Assembly: GCA_021414305.1 (NCBI GenBank)
Contig: JAIOOS010000010.1
Location: 62,001-126,000, forward strand
Length of the DNA: 64,000 nt
Source of the DNA: Burkholderiales bacterium
GTDB taxonomy: Bacteria > Pseudomonadota > Gammaproteobacteria > Burkholderiales > Burkholderiaceae_C
Reading direction: 5' to 3'
How positions within the stretch are numbered: position 1 is the first letter of the stretch; every line of letters begins with the position of its first letter. The position numbers and the translations under genes are program-made. This document shows, piece after piece, positions 1 to 7,207 of the stretch. Under the pieces are notes generated by a model that did not search any database, was not told the origin of the DNA, and worked only from the letters and a program-made list of their open reading frames with translations.

Positions 1-235
1 AGGAGTGGCCTTGATGCCGGACGGTGTGGTGATCTCGGGGATATCGCGGTCAAGGCTTCCCGTGGGACTTTGGCATGGCGGACAGATGATGTGCTGGCCA
101 ACCTCTTGCTCAGGTTCTCAACCGGGTACTCATGATCTCCGTCATGAAGTATTCGACTACGAGACGAGCAAAGGGTGGCGATCTGAGCCGGCTGGCGCCT
201 CGCAAACAAAGCGACACTCGCCGCCGACGGCCCGA
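1..235. other. Left edge, no supported complete gene
   Basis: No complete coding region can be supported here. On the minus strand an open frame runs from about position 117 down to the window edge after a stop at 118-120. It encodes a CPPC motif (HIICPPCQ) but has no ATG, GTG or TTG start inside the window. It could be the first part of a gene reading leftward, or a decayed fragment. It lies just downstream of the ParB-like gene on the same strand. Confidence 0.25.
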
Positions 236-1288
236 CTATGCGGGCAAACGTGAGATCTTCAACTCGGTTAACGCGTGGATATCAGCCGTAGCCTGTTCCC
301 CGTTTTCCCGGCTCATGACATAGACCGACGACGAATTTGAGGGCAACGCGCCGAGCTGCACACGCACTTCAGTGCCCATGTACTTGGCGGTCAATACCAA
401 CCGGCCCTTTGGGTTTGGCTGCGTACGAAAGGAACGGCCATACGGAATAGGTCGCTGGGCGCCTGGGCCTTCGCCTTTGGCTTCTGGTTGCGACAAGCGC
501 CCGCCGAGCGCTTCAGGTTGCGCAACGTCGTCGCCCTTCTTCAGACGCTCGATATCACCGCTGCCAACCCGACCAAGACTATCCACCCGTTCCTCGACAC
601 CCTCCGGGTCGGTCTCGTGCAGACGCCGCAGCTCGTACAGCTGAGCTGCGTTGCGACACTTTCCCGATCGATAGACCTCCATCAGCCAAGGCGGCGGATC
701 GATCATCGCTCGCACGAACGTGAGGTACGTCTGGCTCTTGCCTAGACGCCTGGCGATCTCCGCCTGCGAGTCGCCCTTGTCTAGCCGGCGCTTGACGAAG
801 AGTGCAAGCTCGAGCGGCTTCAACCCCTCCCTCTGCTCGTTCTCGATCACCTGGTCGTAGCTGTCGGCCGACTTGTCTTCGAATGCCGGGAGCTCGGTCA
901 GGCCGGCCAGCTTCGCTGCACGCAGTCGCCGTGCGCCGTAGTTGAGGAGCCATCGCCCCGGCGACGTCGGATGCGGCCGTACGGAAACCGGCGAGCGCAC
1001 GCCTCGCTCCGCGATCGTCGTCGCGAGCTCCTTGAGTGACTCGTCCTCGAACTCCACGCGAGGCTGGTCCGGATCCTCATCGATGTCCGCGATCCGAATG
1101 AGTAGCGGTCCGCCGACGCTTTGTAGCGCGTCAAGATCTAGCTGTATCGGGCGCAGCCTGAGCATGGGATGTCTCCTTGTAGTCGCCAGCACCTGCTCAC
1201 TTGACTGACGCAGAAAGTCGGTGAATCGCGTGGCGATGCTGGTCTTGCCATCACTGCGTCTTCGGCCGGGAGGAAGGGGTGGCTTCAT
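236..1288 (-). CDS. ParB/RepB/Spo0J-family partition-like protein
   Basis: A 350-residue protein with a ParB N-terminal nuclease-like domain at about residues 60-140. It has the box-II-like stretch GARRLRAAKLAG, where most ParB proteins have GERRxRA. A KorB/ParB-type helix-turn-helix follows (QAEIARRLGKSQTYLTFV, about 173-190). ParB proteins bind centromere-like sites and act in plasmid or ICE partition, or as repressors like KorB. No ParA gene is visible in the window. It sits downstream of the mobilisation genes on the same strand, which suggests a plasmid or integrative-element backbone. The C-terminal 100 residues are poorly conserved in appearance. Family assignment is firm; the role in partition or regulation is inferred. 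Confidence 0.8.
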   Translation of the reverse strand: MKPPLPPGRRRSDGKTSIATRFTDFLRQSSEQVLATTRRHPMLRLRPIQLDLDALQSVGGPLLIRIADIDEDPDQPRVEFEDESLKELATTIAERGVRSPVSVRPHPTSPGRWLLNYGARRLRAAKLAGLTELPAFEDKSADSYDQVIENEQREGLKPLELALFVKRRLDKGDSQAEIARRLGKSQTYLTFVRAMIDPPPWLMEVYRSGKCRNAAQLYELRRLHETDPEGVEERVDSLGRVGSGDIERLKKGDDVAQPEALGGRLSQPEAKGEGPGAQRPIPYGRSFRTQPNPKGRLVLTAKYMGTEVRVQLGALPSNSSSVYVMSRENGEQATADIHALTELKISRLPA

Positions 1289-1539
1289 GACGGCTTTCTT
1301 GGGTGGCGCAGTCGGCGCAATGCCGGCGGTCGATCAACCGGCGCCTGTGTTCTGCGGCCCGGCATCGGGCGTGGCGGGTGGCCGGGGTGACGATCTGGAC
1401 CGGTGGGAGCAGCGCACCGCGCTGCGAGGGACGAAGGCCAGTTCGGCAGCGGTCTCGTTCACGCGCAGCGTGAAGGAACGAGGGACCGCGCACCCCGGGC
1501 ACGGGAACGGGCCGCATCCTGGTACTCATGGCCAGCGAC
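1289..1539. other. Non-coding hairpin-rich stretch, possible oriT
   Basis: This stretch lies between the relaxase stop and the ParB-like start. It contains a perfect 7-bp hairpin (1409-1425, GCAGCGC/GCGCTGC, 3-nt loop). It also has a longer bulged hairpin (1454-1482, CTCGTTC...GAACGAG with inner TTCACGC/GCGTGAA). About 35 bp further on, CATCCTGG occurs at 1515-1522 on the plus strand, close to the MOBP nick consensus YATCCTG/Y. Hairpins next to a nic-like site beside a relaxase gene resemble an oriT, but the base after the nick would be G rather than a pyrimidine. No protein-coding gene is supported. Confidence 0.35.
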
Positions 1540-2544
1540 CTATCGCTCCATCTCCGGGCCCTCGCGGGACCTGGAGACGACCCGCGGCATTTCGGGGATG
1601 GCACGGGTGCGCTCTTGCTGCGCCTTCGCCTGCTCACGTTTCTTCCGCATGAAATCGATCGCGAATGGAGTGCTGCGCACGAAGCTGTCGGCCTCGACGG
1701 CCAAGGCCCGATCCTCGGCGCTCTGCGACCGAGACAGTCCCCTGATGATTTGGTCCCACGCCTGGATCGCAAAGGCTTGGCTCCTGGCGAACCCGAGGCC
1801 GGACCTTTCTGGCGCCCTGGCCGTCGTCAGCCGCCCTTCGGCACCGGCCTTGACGCGCCAGGTGGGCTCGTAGTTGCGGATCTGACCGCGCGTGGCCTGC
1901 CGCGTCGCCTCGGCGTCGATCCCCCAGCCGCGAAGCCTTTCCGCGAAGGTCTCGCGCCAGCGTTGCAGGTCGGCCTTGCGGGGATTGAGACGCTTGCCGT
2001 TCCGGGACTCAGCACGCACGCTGATGTGCACGTGCGGGTTGGCCTGATGGTCGTGCAGCACCATCACGTAGCGGTGGTCGCTGAGCTCGGCCTCGGCGAA
2101 CTCCCGGGCTGCGCGCTGCACCGTCAGTGGATCCGTGCCGTACGGCATCGACAGCATGATGTTGAACGCCTCGCGCCGCTGGCTCGTCTCCTCGATGAAC
2201 GAGCCGGCGTATCGCCACTGCTCGGCCAGGGCGTGCAGTGCCTCTTTGCCTTCACGGGTGACGCCGCGGTCGTCCTCGAACTCCAGCCGGCCGTTCTTGC
2301 TGATGTAGCGGAAGTGCGCGACGATCGCCGCCATGCCGCGGCCGCCACCCGTCACCTTGACCATCACCTGCGGCGCACGCCAGATGACGGTGGCCCGAAT
2401 GTGCTGTCGAATGGTGGCGGCCCGCTGGCCGACGCTGCCGGACAGACGGGGCGTCGGTGCCGACCGGACGATGCGGTTCCCTGGATAGAAGAGCCGCTCA
2501 CCCCATTGGACGAGGACGCCATCGAGCTCGGCACCCGAGCTCAT
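1540..2544 (-). CDS. MOBP-like relaxase / mobilization nuclease (MobA/VirD2 type)
   Basis: A 334-residue relaxase. This enzyme nicks one strand at oriT and stays covalently bound while the strand is transferred by conjugation. The region at about residues 61-83 (VKVTGGGRGMAAIVAHFRYIS) resembles the segment before the catalytic residues of VirD2/MobA relaxases. The metal-binding histidine cluster is clear (LHDHQANPHVHISV, with H164, H166, H171, H173). The catalytic tyrosine cannot be fixed; Y80 is one candidate. The protein is short and lacks a helicase or primase domain, as expected for a mobilisable element that uses another element's mating channel. Its start overlaps the mobC-like stop by 4 bp. 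Confidence 0.82.
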   Translation of the reverse strand: MSSGAELDGVLVQWGERLFYPGNRIVRSAPTPRLSGSVGQRAATIRQHIRATVIWRAPQVMVKVTGGGRGMAAIVAHFRYISKNGRLEFEDDRGVTREGKEALHALAEQWRYAGSFIEETSQRREAFNIMLSMPYGTDPLTVQRAAREFAEAELSDHRYVMVLHDHQANPHVHISVRAESRNGKRLNPRKADLQRWRETFAERLRGWGIDAEATRQATRGQIRNYEPTWRVKAGAEGRLTTARAPERSGLGFARSQAFAIQAWDQIIRGLSRSQSAEDRALAVEADSFVRSTPFAIDFMRKKREQAKAQQERTRAIPEMPRVVSRSREGPEMER

Positions 2545-3125
2545 CTGCTGCCTCGCTGGCTGGGCCCGTCGTTGCGCGACCGTGTCGGGTGCGTCCGCGC
2601 GGGCCGAAGTTGGGCCAGTGCTCGAGACGACAGATCGAGATGCTTGCGCGTACCTTCGACGATTCTTCGCACGAGGTCGCCGAGTTGCTCCTCCGACGGC
2701 AAGGTGTCGTGCCGGAGCAGGCGAATCACCTCCCCCACGTCCGTCGACATGACCGCGAGCTGCTCGTTGGATGCGTTGAGGGCGGCCGCCATGGCAAGGG
2801 GCGGCGCCGGCGTTCCATCGATCAACGTCGCCAGGTAGCTACCGTGCGACAGGCCGCAAGCCCGGGCGCGTGTGGCGAGCCGGGCCGCAGCGCCACGCCG
2901 CAACCGGATCGTCAGCTTGACGGGTTGATCTGCAGCCGGATCGGTTTCCCCGGCCAGCTCAACCTCTGGATCAAGTCGAGAGGTCTCGAGCGCCGCCGCG
3001 ATAGCGAGACGCGCTGCATTCGACACGGTGAGGTGCCGGGCCTTCGCGTGCGCCTTGAGCGCCGGCGCCAGGCCGCGAAGGTCGATGGTTACTCGCTCGC
3101 GAGGCTTCCGGACCACGACGAACAC
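2541..3125 (-). CDS. MobC-like relaxosome accessory protein
   Basis: A 194-residue protein with two regions that read as ribbon-helix-helix-like segments. The first is at about residues 10-50 (RVTIDLRGLAPALKAHAKAR). The second is at about 68-105 (VKLTIRLRRGAAARLATRAR), followed by a helical C-terminal part. MobC-type proteins bind oriT, help melt the nick region and often repress the mob operon. The 4-bp overlap with the relaxase start indicates translational coupling, which is the strongest support for this role. Family membership is inferred from architecture and position. Confidence 0.6.
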   Translation of the reverse strand: MFVVVRKPRERVTIDLRGLAPALKAHAKARHLTVSNAARLAIAAALETSRLDPEVELAGETDPAADQPVKLTIRLRRGAAARLATRARACGLSHGSYLATLIDGTPAPPLAMAAALNASNEQLAVMSTDVGEVIRLLRHDTLPSEEQLGDLVRRIVEGTRKHLDLSSRALAQLRPARTHPTRSRNDGPSQRGSR

Positions 3126-3128
3126 CGA

Positions 3129-3173
3129 TGACGAGATTGACTCGAAACGACCGGGCGCAAGCCGATCTCGTCA
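3129..3173. repeat. 9-bp inverted repeat upstream of mobC-like gene
   Basis: Arms TGACGAGAT (3129-3137) and ATCTCGTCA (3165-3173) are perfect and separated by 27 nt. The left arm lies 3 bp upstream of the mobC-like start and the right arm overlaps the AlpA stop codon. The spacer read on the minus strand contains CTTGCGCCCGG. The position directly upstream of mobC is a typical oriT or operator location, so this is an alternative oriT candidate to the one at 1289-1539. Confidence 0.4.
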
Positions 3174-3398
3174 CCGCGACGTGCTGGGACGACCGACCGT
3201 CCACTTGCGTACATCGTCGTGTCGCCAGCCGACAGCGCGCTTGGCCAGCTTGACCGGCGCCGGGAACGTGTGCTCAGCCACCATCCGGTAGACCGTGGAA
3301 CGCGCCAGGCCCGTCGCCCGCAAGACTGCGGGCAACCGCAGCAGTTGCGGCAATGCCTCGATGACCTCTCTCTGTGCTGAAGACTGCGTGCGATTCAT
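3171..3398 (-). CDS. AlpA-family regulator / excisionase-like DNA-binding protein
   Basis: A 75-residue MerR-like winged helix of the AlpA/phage-Cox type. It shows the pattern LLRLPAVLRATGLARSTVYR, then the basic wing and a terminal W-x-x-D-D-V-x-K-W segment. AlpA proteins regulate prophage or ICE integrase and excision genes, and some act as excisionases. It lies upstream of the mobC-like and relaxase genes on the same strand and may drive or regulate them. No integrase is visible in the window, so its target cannot be named. The short length is normal for the family. Confidence 0.75.
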   Translation of the reverse strand: MNRTQSSAQREVIEALPQLLRLPAVLRATGLARSTVYRMVAEHTFPAPVKLAKRAVGWRHDDVRKWTVGRPSTSR

Positions 3399-3591
3399 TT
3401 CTGACTCCGAAAGGTGAAACCCGGGTCGCCGGCGCAGGTCAATCTACGCCGCGACAGACTCGAAACGTGTGTCGGATTTCGACGAAATTCCGGCAACCAC
3501 GCGGCGGATGGGCCATGGTTTACTTGCTGGTTTGACGTACGAGTTCGGGTGCATCGTCGCGACGAGTCTAGGCAGAGAACAGTGCAGGTCT

Positions 3592-3621
3592 TGCGTAAGA
3601 TTTCGGCCAAAATCTTACGCA
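3592..3621. repeat. 12-bp perfect inverted repeat, 6-nt loop
   Basis: Left arm TGCGTAAGATTT (3592-3603), loop CGGCCA (3604-3609), right arm AAATCTTACGCA (3610-3621). All 12 bp pair. There is no T-run after it, so it is not a typical intrinsic terminator. It lies about 195 bp upstream of the AlpA start and could be an operator or recombination site. Confidence 0.6.
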
Positions 3622-3691
3622 TTGCAAGTCCGGATTCGGTGCTGCCGGGACTCCCGACAAGTCGATCATGGAGCCAGTGCGGCCCATGAAT

Positions 3692-3722
3692 AGCGATGAA
3701 TTCCGGCGGAAAATTCATCGCT
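3692..3722. repeat. 11-bp perfect inverted repeat, 9-nt spacer
   Basis: Left arm AGCGATGAATT (3692-3702), spacer CCGGCGGAA, right arm AATTCATCGCT (3712-3722). The arms are perfect. It lies 70 bp from the preceding palindrome and immediately precedes the CGGAC series. Confidence 0.6.
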
Positions 3723-3747
3723 CGGACGTCCGCGGACGTTGGCGGAC
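3723..3747. repeat. Three CGGAC direct repeats at 10-bp spacing
   Basis: CGGAC occurs at 3723, 3733 and 3743, exactly 10 bp apart. The first copy is part of the palindrome CGGACGTCCG. Spacing close to one helical turn places the motifs on one face of the DNA, as expected for cooperative protein binding. The function is unknown. Confidence 0.45.
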
Positions 3748-3847
3748 TGACTGCATTCACACCGGCTAGACGCAGGTCGCCGATCGACGGCTGCTTCGCG
3801 CGCTTTTCGCTACCCCGCCGAACTGAGAATTGCGCGTTAGCACCCGC

Positions 3848-4270
3848 CTACCACCGACGCACGCCGCGATCCACGACGACGCTTCCATCCTCTTTGAAGA
3901 AGGGCGGCAGGCGCGGCACTGGCAGGAGTTCCAGCAAGGTCTCGGACGGTCGGCAGACTTTGGTGCCGAGCGGCGTCACGACGATCGGGCGATTCAGGAA
4001 TATCGGGCGCTCGAGCAAGAGGTCGAGCAGCGCGTCATCCGTCCAGGCCGGATCGTAGAGACCCAGGTCAGCACCGTGGGGCGAGTGCACTCTCACCAGC
4101 GCTCGAACGGGTGCTTGCATCGCCTCCAGAAGCTCGAGCAGCTTCGGCCGCGAAGGCGGCGTCTTCAAGTATTCGATGACGGCGGGCTCGATGCCCGCGT
4201 GCCGGATCAGCGCGAGCGCGTTGCGCGAGATCACGCAGAACGGGCTGTAGTAGATGGTGATGTCGGACAT
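3848..4270 (-). CDS. arsC: Arsenate reductase, glutaredoxin-type ArsC
   Basis: A 140-residue cytoplasmic enzyme that reduces arsenate to arsenite using glutathione and glutaredoxin. It matches the R773/E. coli ArsC family at every key position: catalytic C12 (SPFCVISRN), R60, R94 (NRPIVVTPLG) and R107 (CRPSE). The chosen ATG at 4270 has AAGAGGTC just upstream. A longer frame reaching 4342 would add a non-homologous leader. No arsR, arsB or acr3 gene is adjacent, so it is an orphan. It may serve a chromosomal efflux pump elsewhere or be cargo of the mobile segment. Confidence 0.9.
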   Translation of the reverse strand: MSDITIYYSPFCVISRNALALIRHAGIEPAVIEYLKTPPSRPKLLELLEAMQAPVRALVRVHSPHGADLGLYDPAWTDDALLDLLLERPIFLNRPIVVTPLGTKVCRPSETLLELLPVPRLPPFFKEDGSVVVDRGVRRW

Positions 4271-4436
4271 GACCTCTTGCGCCCGCCGATTACAGACATC
4301 TGCGCAATGGTAAATTCGGCAGGCGGACAGGAATGAACGCACCTTCCTCGCCTGTTCTGGGGCTGACCACAGCCTCCATGAAGTTCTCTAACTCATTGAT
4401 CTAAATCACATTCTATCTCTTTCGTGACGAACTTAA
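4271..4436. other. AT-rich leader before the 24-bp repeat array
   Basis: This short stretch between the arsC start and the repeat array holds no gene. It is visibly richer in A and T than the flanking chromosome, which supports a foreign origin for the adjacent Fic locus. It carries the arsC ribosome-binding region at its left end. No clear promoter could be assigned to it. Confidence 0.5.
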
Positions 4437-4580
4437 CATCATAGTAGAGCAATGCTTCAGCCTCATAGTAGGCGTTCTCATAGACAACATAGTAGATGCT
4501 TGCTTAGTCGCCTTAGTAGATCTATGATACGACACTAAAGTAGGTCTTTCTGTCAGCATCATAGTAGAGCTATGCTGCAT
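4437..4580. repeat. Six tandem 24-bp repeats upstream of the AbiEi-Fic gene
   Basis: Six contiguous 24-bp units start at 4437, 4461, 4485, 4509, 4533 and 4557. The core TAGTAG (AAGTAG in unit 5) recurs exactly every 24 bp, at 4442, 4466, 4490, 4514, 4538 and 4562. Units 1 and 6 are nearly identical over CATCATAGTAGAGC. Unit 6 contains the dyad CATAG-N5-CTATG. Unit 5 has a matching change on both sides (AAAG-N5-CTTT), which suggests a conserved dyad. The array ends 7 bp before the start codon at 4588 and covers the predicted promoter. It is most simply read as an operator array for the gene's own AbiEi-like DNA-binding domain. There are no spacers, so it is not CRISPR. Confidence 0.85.
4500..4528 (+). 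promoter_or_regulatory. Predicted sigma-70 promoter of the AbiEi-Fic gene
   Basis: TTGCTT (4500-4505), a 17-bp spacer and TATGAT (4523-4528). The -10 matches the consensus at five of six positions and the -35 keeps TTG. It lies inside units 3-4 of the 24-bp array, so a protein bound to the array would block RNA polymerase. A transcript would start near 4535 and leave a leader of about 50 nt. Confidence 0.5.
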
Positions 4581-4587
4581 TCATTTC

Positions 4588-6171
4588 ATGGCAACCACTC
4601 AAGAAAAACTCGCCCGATCGCTCTCCATCCTCAAAGCAATCCAGGACAGCGGGGTCCGCGCCATCCAGGTGTCACAGCACAAGGAGTTGACGCGGGTGCA
4701 TCGCGAACGTTTGCAGAAGGCGGGCTTCTTGAAGCCCGTCATCCCTGGGTGGTACCTCCAGTCGCGTCCGGATGAGAAGGAGGGAGACACAACCTCCTGG
4801 TACGCAAGCATGGAGGCGTTCGTTGCCGCATACGCCGAAGCACGGTTTGGACGAGATTGGCAACTGAACGCCGAACAGTCCCTGCTGCAGCATTCCGGCG
4901 AAACATCGCTTGCCAAACAGATACAGGTCCATGCACCCAGAGCGAACAATGACGTCGTGCAGCTACCGCATGGGTGTTCGCTGGTCCTCTATCGAATTGA
5001 TCGAACGTCCCTCTCTTCAGATGCACGCTCGAATCCAAATGGTCTTCGACTGATACCGCTGGAAGACTGCCTGTTCAGGATTGGGCCAGGGTTCTATGAG
5101 CGTCACCAAGAGGCGGCCCAGATCGCACTCCGCCGAGCGGACGTCAACGAACTTGCGAGGCTTGTGCTCAAAGATGGCTCGACCACGATCGCTGGCCGAT
5201 TCGTCGGCGCACTCCAGGCAGTTGGCCGGGTCGACGACGCAAGACTCGTGCAGTCGGCGATGGAAGCCGCCGGCCATCACCTACGTGTCACCAATCCGTT
5301 CGTCGCGCCATTGCGGGCCCTTGCGGGCGACCGGCTGGAGTCTCCGTACGTTCAGCGCATCAGACTCATGTGGACTGAAATGCGTGAACCTGTGCTGGAA
5401 GCCTTCGAAGGGGTGCCAATCCCGGCACCAAAGAGCGTCGACTCCTTGCTGGACGATGTGCGCTCGAGATACGTGGCAGATGCGTACAACTCTCTGTCGA
5501 TCGAAGGATACCGAGTCACAGAGGATCTGATCGAAAAGGTTCGCAGCGGCGACTGGATGCCAGACGGAGATGACGGCGACCGCCGAATGCGTGACACCCT
5601 TGCCGCCAAAGGATATTTCGAAGCCTACAAGAGTGTGTTGACCCTCATCGGACAAACGCTGGAAGGGTCCCTCAATCCGGGCATACAGCTCCGAAAGGAG
5701 CTACCGCAGTGGCACTTGGCTCTTTTCTCCTCGAGCGTCACCGCGGGCATCGTCACCGCTGTCGACCTGGCGGGCTACCGCAACCGTCCGATATTCATCG
5801 CGGGAGCTACACATGTCCCACCGCCAGCCGAATCCTTGAGGGACTGCATGCCTCTGCTGATGGAGCTTCTCGAAGCGGAAGAGAGCGGAGCGGTACGGGC
5901 CGTGCTGGGTCACTTCGTCTTCGTCTTCATCCATCCATACATCGACGGCAACGGACGCCTCGGTCGATTCATCATGAACTACATGCTGACCACGGCAGGC
6001 TATGTCTGGACCATCGTGCCCGTACAACAGCGGGCCGAGTACATGGCGGCTCTGGAGCAAGCCAGCAGCGCCAGGAACATTCGACCGTTTGCACAGCTGA
6101 TGGCCCGCCTTGTGACAGAGCAAACCGCCTCACCGTTGAGTCGAGAGTCTCAGCGTACCGATTCGGCCTGA
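4588..6171 (+). CDS. AbiEi-like antitoxin domain fused to a Fic domain (putative AMPylase)
   Basis: A 527-residue protein. Residues about 5-235 resemble AbiEi-type antitoxins of type IV toxin-antitoxin systems. They show a winged helix (LTRVHRERLQKAGFLKPVIPGWYL, positions 34-57) followed by the LNAEQSLLQHSG segment. Residues about 290-515 form a Fic domain with the complete motif HPYIDGNGRLGR at 449-460. The inhibitory helix motif (S/T)xxxE(G/N) is present as SLSIEG at 302-307, so the enzyme is probably autoinhibited in cis. Fic enzymes usually transfer AMP to target hydroxyls; the target here is unknown. The winged helix probably binds the six upstream repeats and represses its own promoter. 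Codon use is less GC-rich than neighbouring core genes. Confidence 0.85.
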   Translation: MATTQEKLARSLSILKAIQDSGVRAIQVSQHKELTRVHRERLQKAGFLKPVIPGWYLQSRPDEKEGDTTSWYASMEAFVAAYAEARFGRDWQLNAEQSLLQHSGETSLAKQIQVHAPRANNDVVQLPHGCSLVLYRIDRTSLSSDARSNPNGLRLIPLEDCLFRIGPGFYERHQEAAQIALRRADVNELARLVLKDGSTTIAGRFVGALQAVGRVDDARLVQSAMEAAGHHLRVTNPFVAPLRALAGDRLESPYVQRIRLMWTEMREPVLEAFEGVPIPAPKSVDSLLDDVRSRYVADAYNSLSIEGYRVTEDLIEKVRSGDWMPDGDDGDRRMRDTLAAKGYFEAYKSVLTLIGQTLEGSLNPGIQLRKELPQWHLALFSSSVTAGIVTAVDLAGYRNRPIFIAGATHVPPPAESLRDCMPLLMELLEAEESGAVRAVLGHFVFVFIHPYIDGNGRLGRFIMNYMLTTAGYVWTIVPVQQRAEYMAALEQASSARNIRPFAQLMARLVTEQTASPLSRESQRTDSA

Positions 6172-6481
6172 CCGGCTGAGCATTCGGTGCGACAGGCTAC
6201 CGTCCTGCCCTCCTTGCATACGGCAGTCGTGGGCGCGCGAGGCCGGGCACCAATGACATCTGGCAGCGGTCACCAGGCCACTGGAGAAGGGGTCACATAA
6301 CTCGCAGAATATCTCGCATTTTATGTCGCACAAATGCTTGCTCCTCATAGGTGAATTGAGGGCAATGGAATCTCGCAAATGGCGACGAATACGACGAGGC
6401 GATACGACGCGCCCAGCGACATCGACAGGGCGCTGCAGCAGGACCTCTCGGCCGACGACAGCCTCGCTGTCCTTGTACCAG
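6172..6481. other. Convergent intergenic region without a gene
   Basis: This gap lies between the Fic stop and the RHH gene stop, the two genes converging. Its only structured element is a short 12-bp-period repeat (6301-6348). No intrinsic terminator with a T-run is evident. Open frames on the plus strand from 6323 and 6379 only mirror the RHH gene on the other strand. Confidence 0.5.
6301..6348. repeat. 12-bp-period tandem repeat, three to four units
   Basis: CTCGCA (6301), CTCGCA (6313), GTCGCA (6325) and CTTGCT (6337) are spaced exactly 12 bp apart. The first two units also share a TAT end. The period is half that of the 24-bp array upstream of the Fic gene, but the sequence differs. It sits between convergent genes, which is unusual for an operator. 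Confidence 0.45.
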
Positions 6482-7006
6482 TCAGGCACGAGACCGACGA
6501 CGTCTCGTCGCGGGTGCCTCTCTATGCGGCGTGCCGACGGCAGGATCTTTGCCAACGGCCCGTACTTCAGCTTCGACGACGCGGGCGTGTGCATGGCTGA
6601 AATCCGGATCGGCCATCCGATAGGCCTTGACCTGAGCCAACAGGTCCCCCAGATTGACTTCGACCCGTGCCGTCTCCCGCTGGATGTACTGCCCGACGGC
6701 GTCGTTGACCATCTTGTTCACCGATGCGCCGAGCACCGTTTTCAGAAAGGCGAGCGCATTCTCGTATTGCGGCTCCAAGCGAAGCGTCTTCGCCTTGGTC
6801 TTCGTTGTGGCGACGAGCTCGCCGGCCGCGGCAGTCGAGCGGACTCCTCGCGTATCAGTGGTTTTGGCTCCTGTGGTGCCCGGGAAAGCTCCTTGCCGCG
6901 CCGAGGGACGGGTCGCCAAGGCAGAGTTCTTGTCCCTTGGCTTGCCGGCGGTGGGACCGGAGCCCGGATGAAGCCTTGCCTTCGCGGTCGTAGTTCCTTT
7001 ACTCAT
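6482..7006 (-). CDS. Putative ribbon-helix-helix protein with basic N-terminal tail
   Basis: A 174-residue protein of unknown function. Residues 1-70 are basic, rich in T, A, G and K, and probably disordered. Residues about 73-112 fit a ribbon-helix-helix DNA-binding fold: a strand KTLRLEPQ, a helix YENALAFLKTVLG and a second helix SVNKMVNDAVGQYIQR. A helical segment and an Arg-rich end follow. RHH proteins are often antitoxins or autorepressors. A 36-bp palindrome lies 25 bp upstream of its start and may be its operator. It is transcribed divergently from the PIN-like gene at 7208. The ribosome-binding site is weak. Confidence 0.55.
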   Translation of the reverse strand: MSKGTTTAKARLHPGSGPTAGKPRDKNSALATRPSARQGAFPGTTGAKTTDTRGVRSTAAAGELVATTKTKAKTLRLEPQYENALAFLKTVLGASVNKMVNDAVGQYIQRETARVEVNLGDLLAQVKAYRMADPDFSHAHARVVEAEVRAVGKDPAVGTPHREAPATRRRRSRA

Positions 7007-7030
7007 GCGACGAAAAAGTAGGCCTTGGGA

Positions 7031-7066
7031 AAAATGGTGTCAAATCAGCTCTTCTGACACCATTTT
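7031..7066. promoter_or_regulatory. 36-bp palindrome, candidate operator of the RHH gene
   Basis: Arms AAAATGGTGTCA (7031-7042) and TGACACCATTTT (7055-7066) are perfect over 12 bp, with a 12-nt spacer. It lies upstream of the RHH start (7006) in the region shared with the PIN-like gene. The symmetry fits two RHH dimers or a dimeric regulator. A smaller dyad TAGTTG...CAACTA (7128-7150) lies nearer the PIN-like gene. Confidence 0.55.
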
Positions 7067-7207
7067 ATGCTGATGGGCGCTCGCCGCTGGGCGCTGTCGA
7101 ACATTGCGAAGAATGAAACCCGTTTGATAGTTGGCGTGTCGGGTCAACTACTGAGTTTTTTTCATGCGTCCATGAACGACGCGGTCGGACAGTCGGAAGT
7201 GCTTTAG

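Larger units (their letters stand above)
3399..3847. other. Long intergenic region rich in inverted repeats
   Basis: No convincing gene lies between the AlpA start and the arsenate reductase stop. An open frame on the minus strand (3395-3760) crosses two perfect palindromes and has no recognisable protein features. The region holds two long perfect inverted repeats (3592-3621 and 3692-3722) and a 10-bp-spaced CGGAC series (3723-3747), listed separately. Such density fits an oriT, an attachment-site recombination core or a multi-site operator of a mobile element. Confidence 0.5.

Noticed and set aside
1-117. Partial gene with CPPC motif on the minus strand
   Set aside because: The open frame has no start codon in the window and only 39 codons are visible, so it is mentioned only as an edge observation.
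3395-3760. 121-residue open frame on the minus strand
   Set aside because: It spans two perfect palindromes, has no ribosome-binding site or recognisable domain, and overlaps the AlpA start.
4437-4580. CRISPR-like short repeat array
   Set aside because: Units are contiguous 24-bp tandem repeats with no unique spacers and with diverged copies; no cas genes are present. An operator array fits better.
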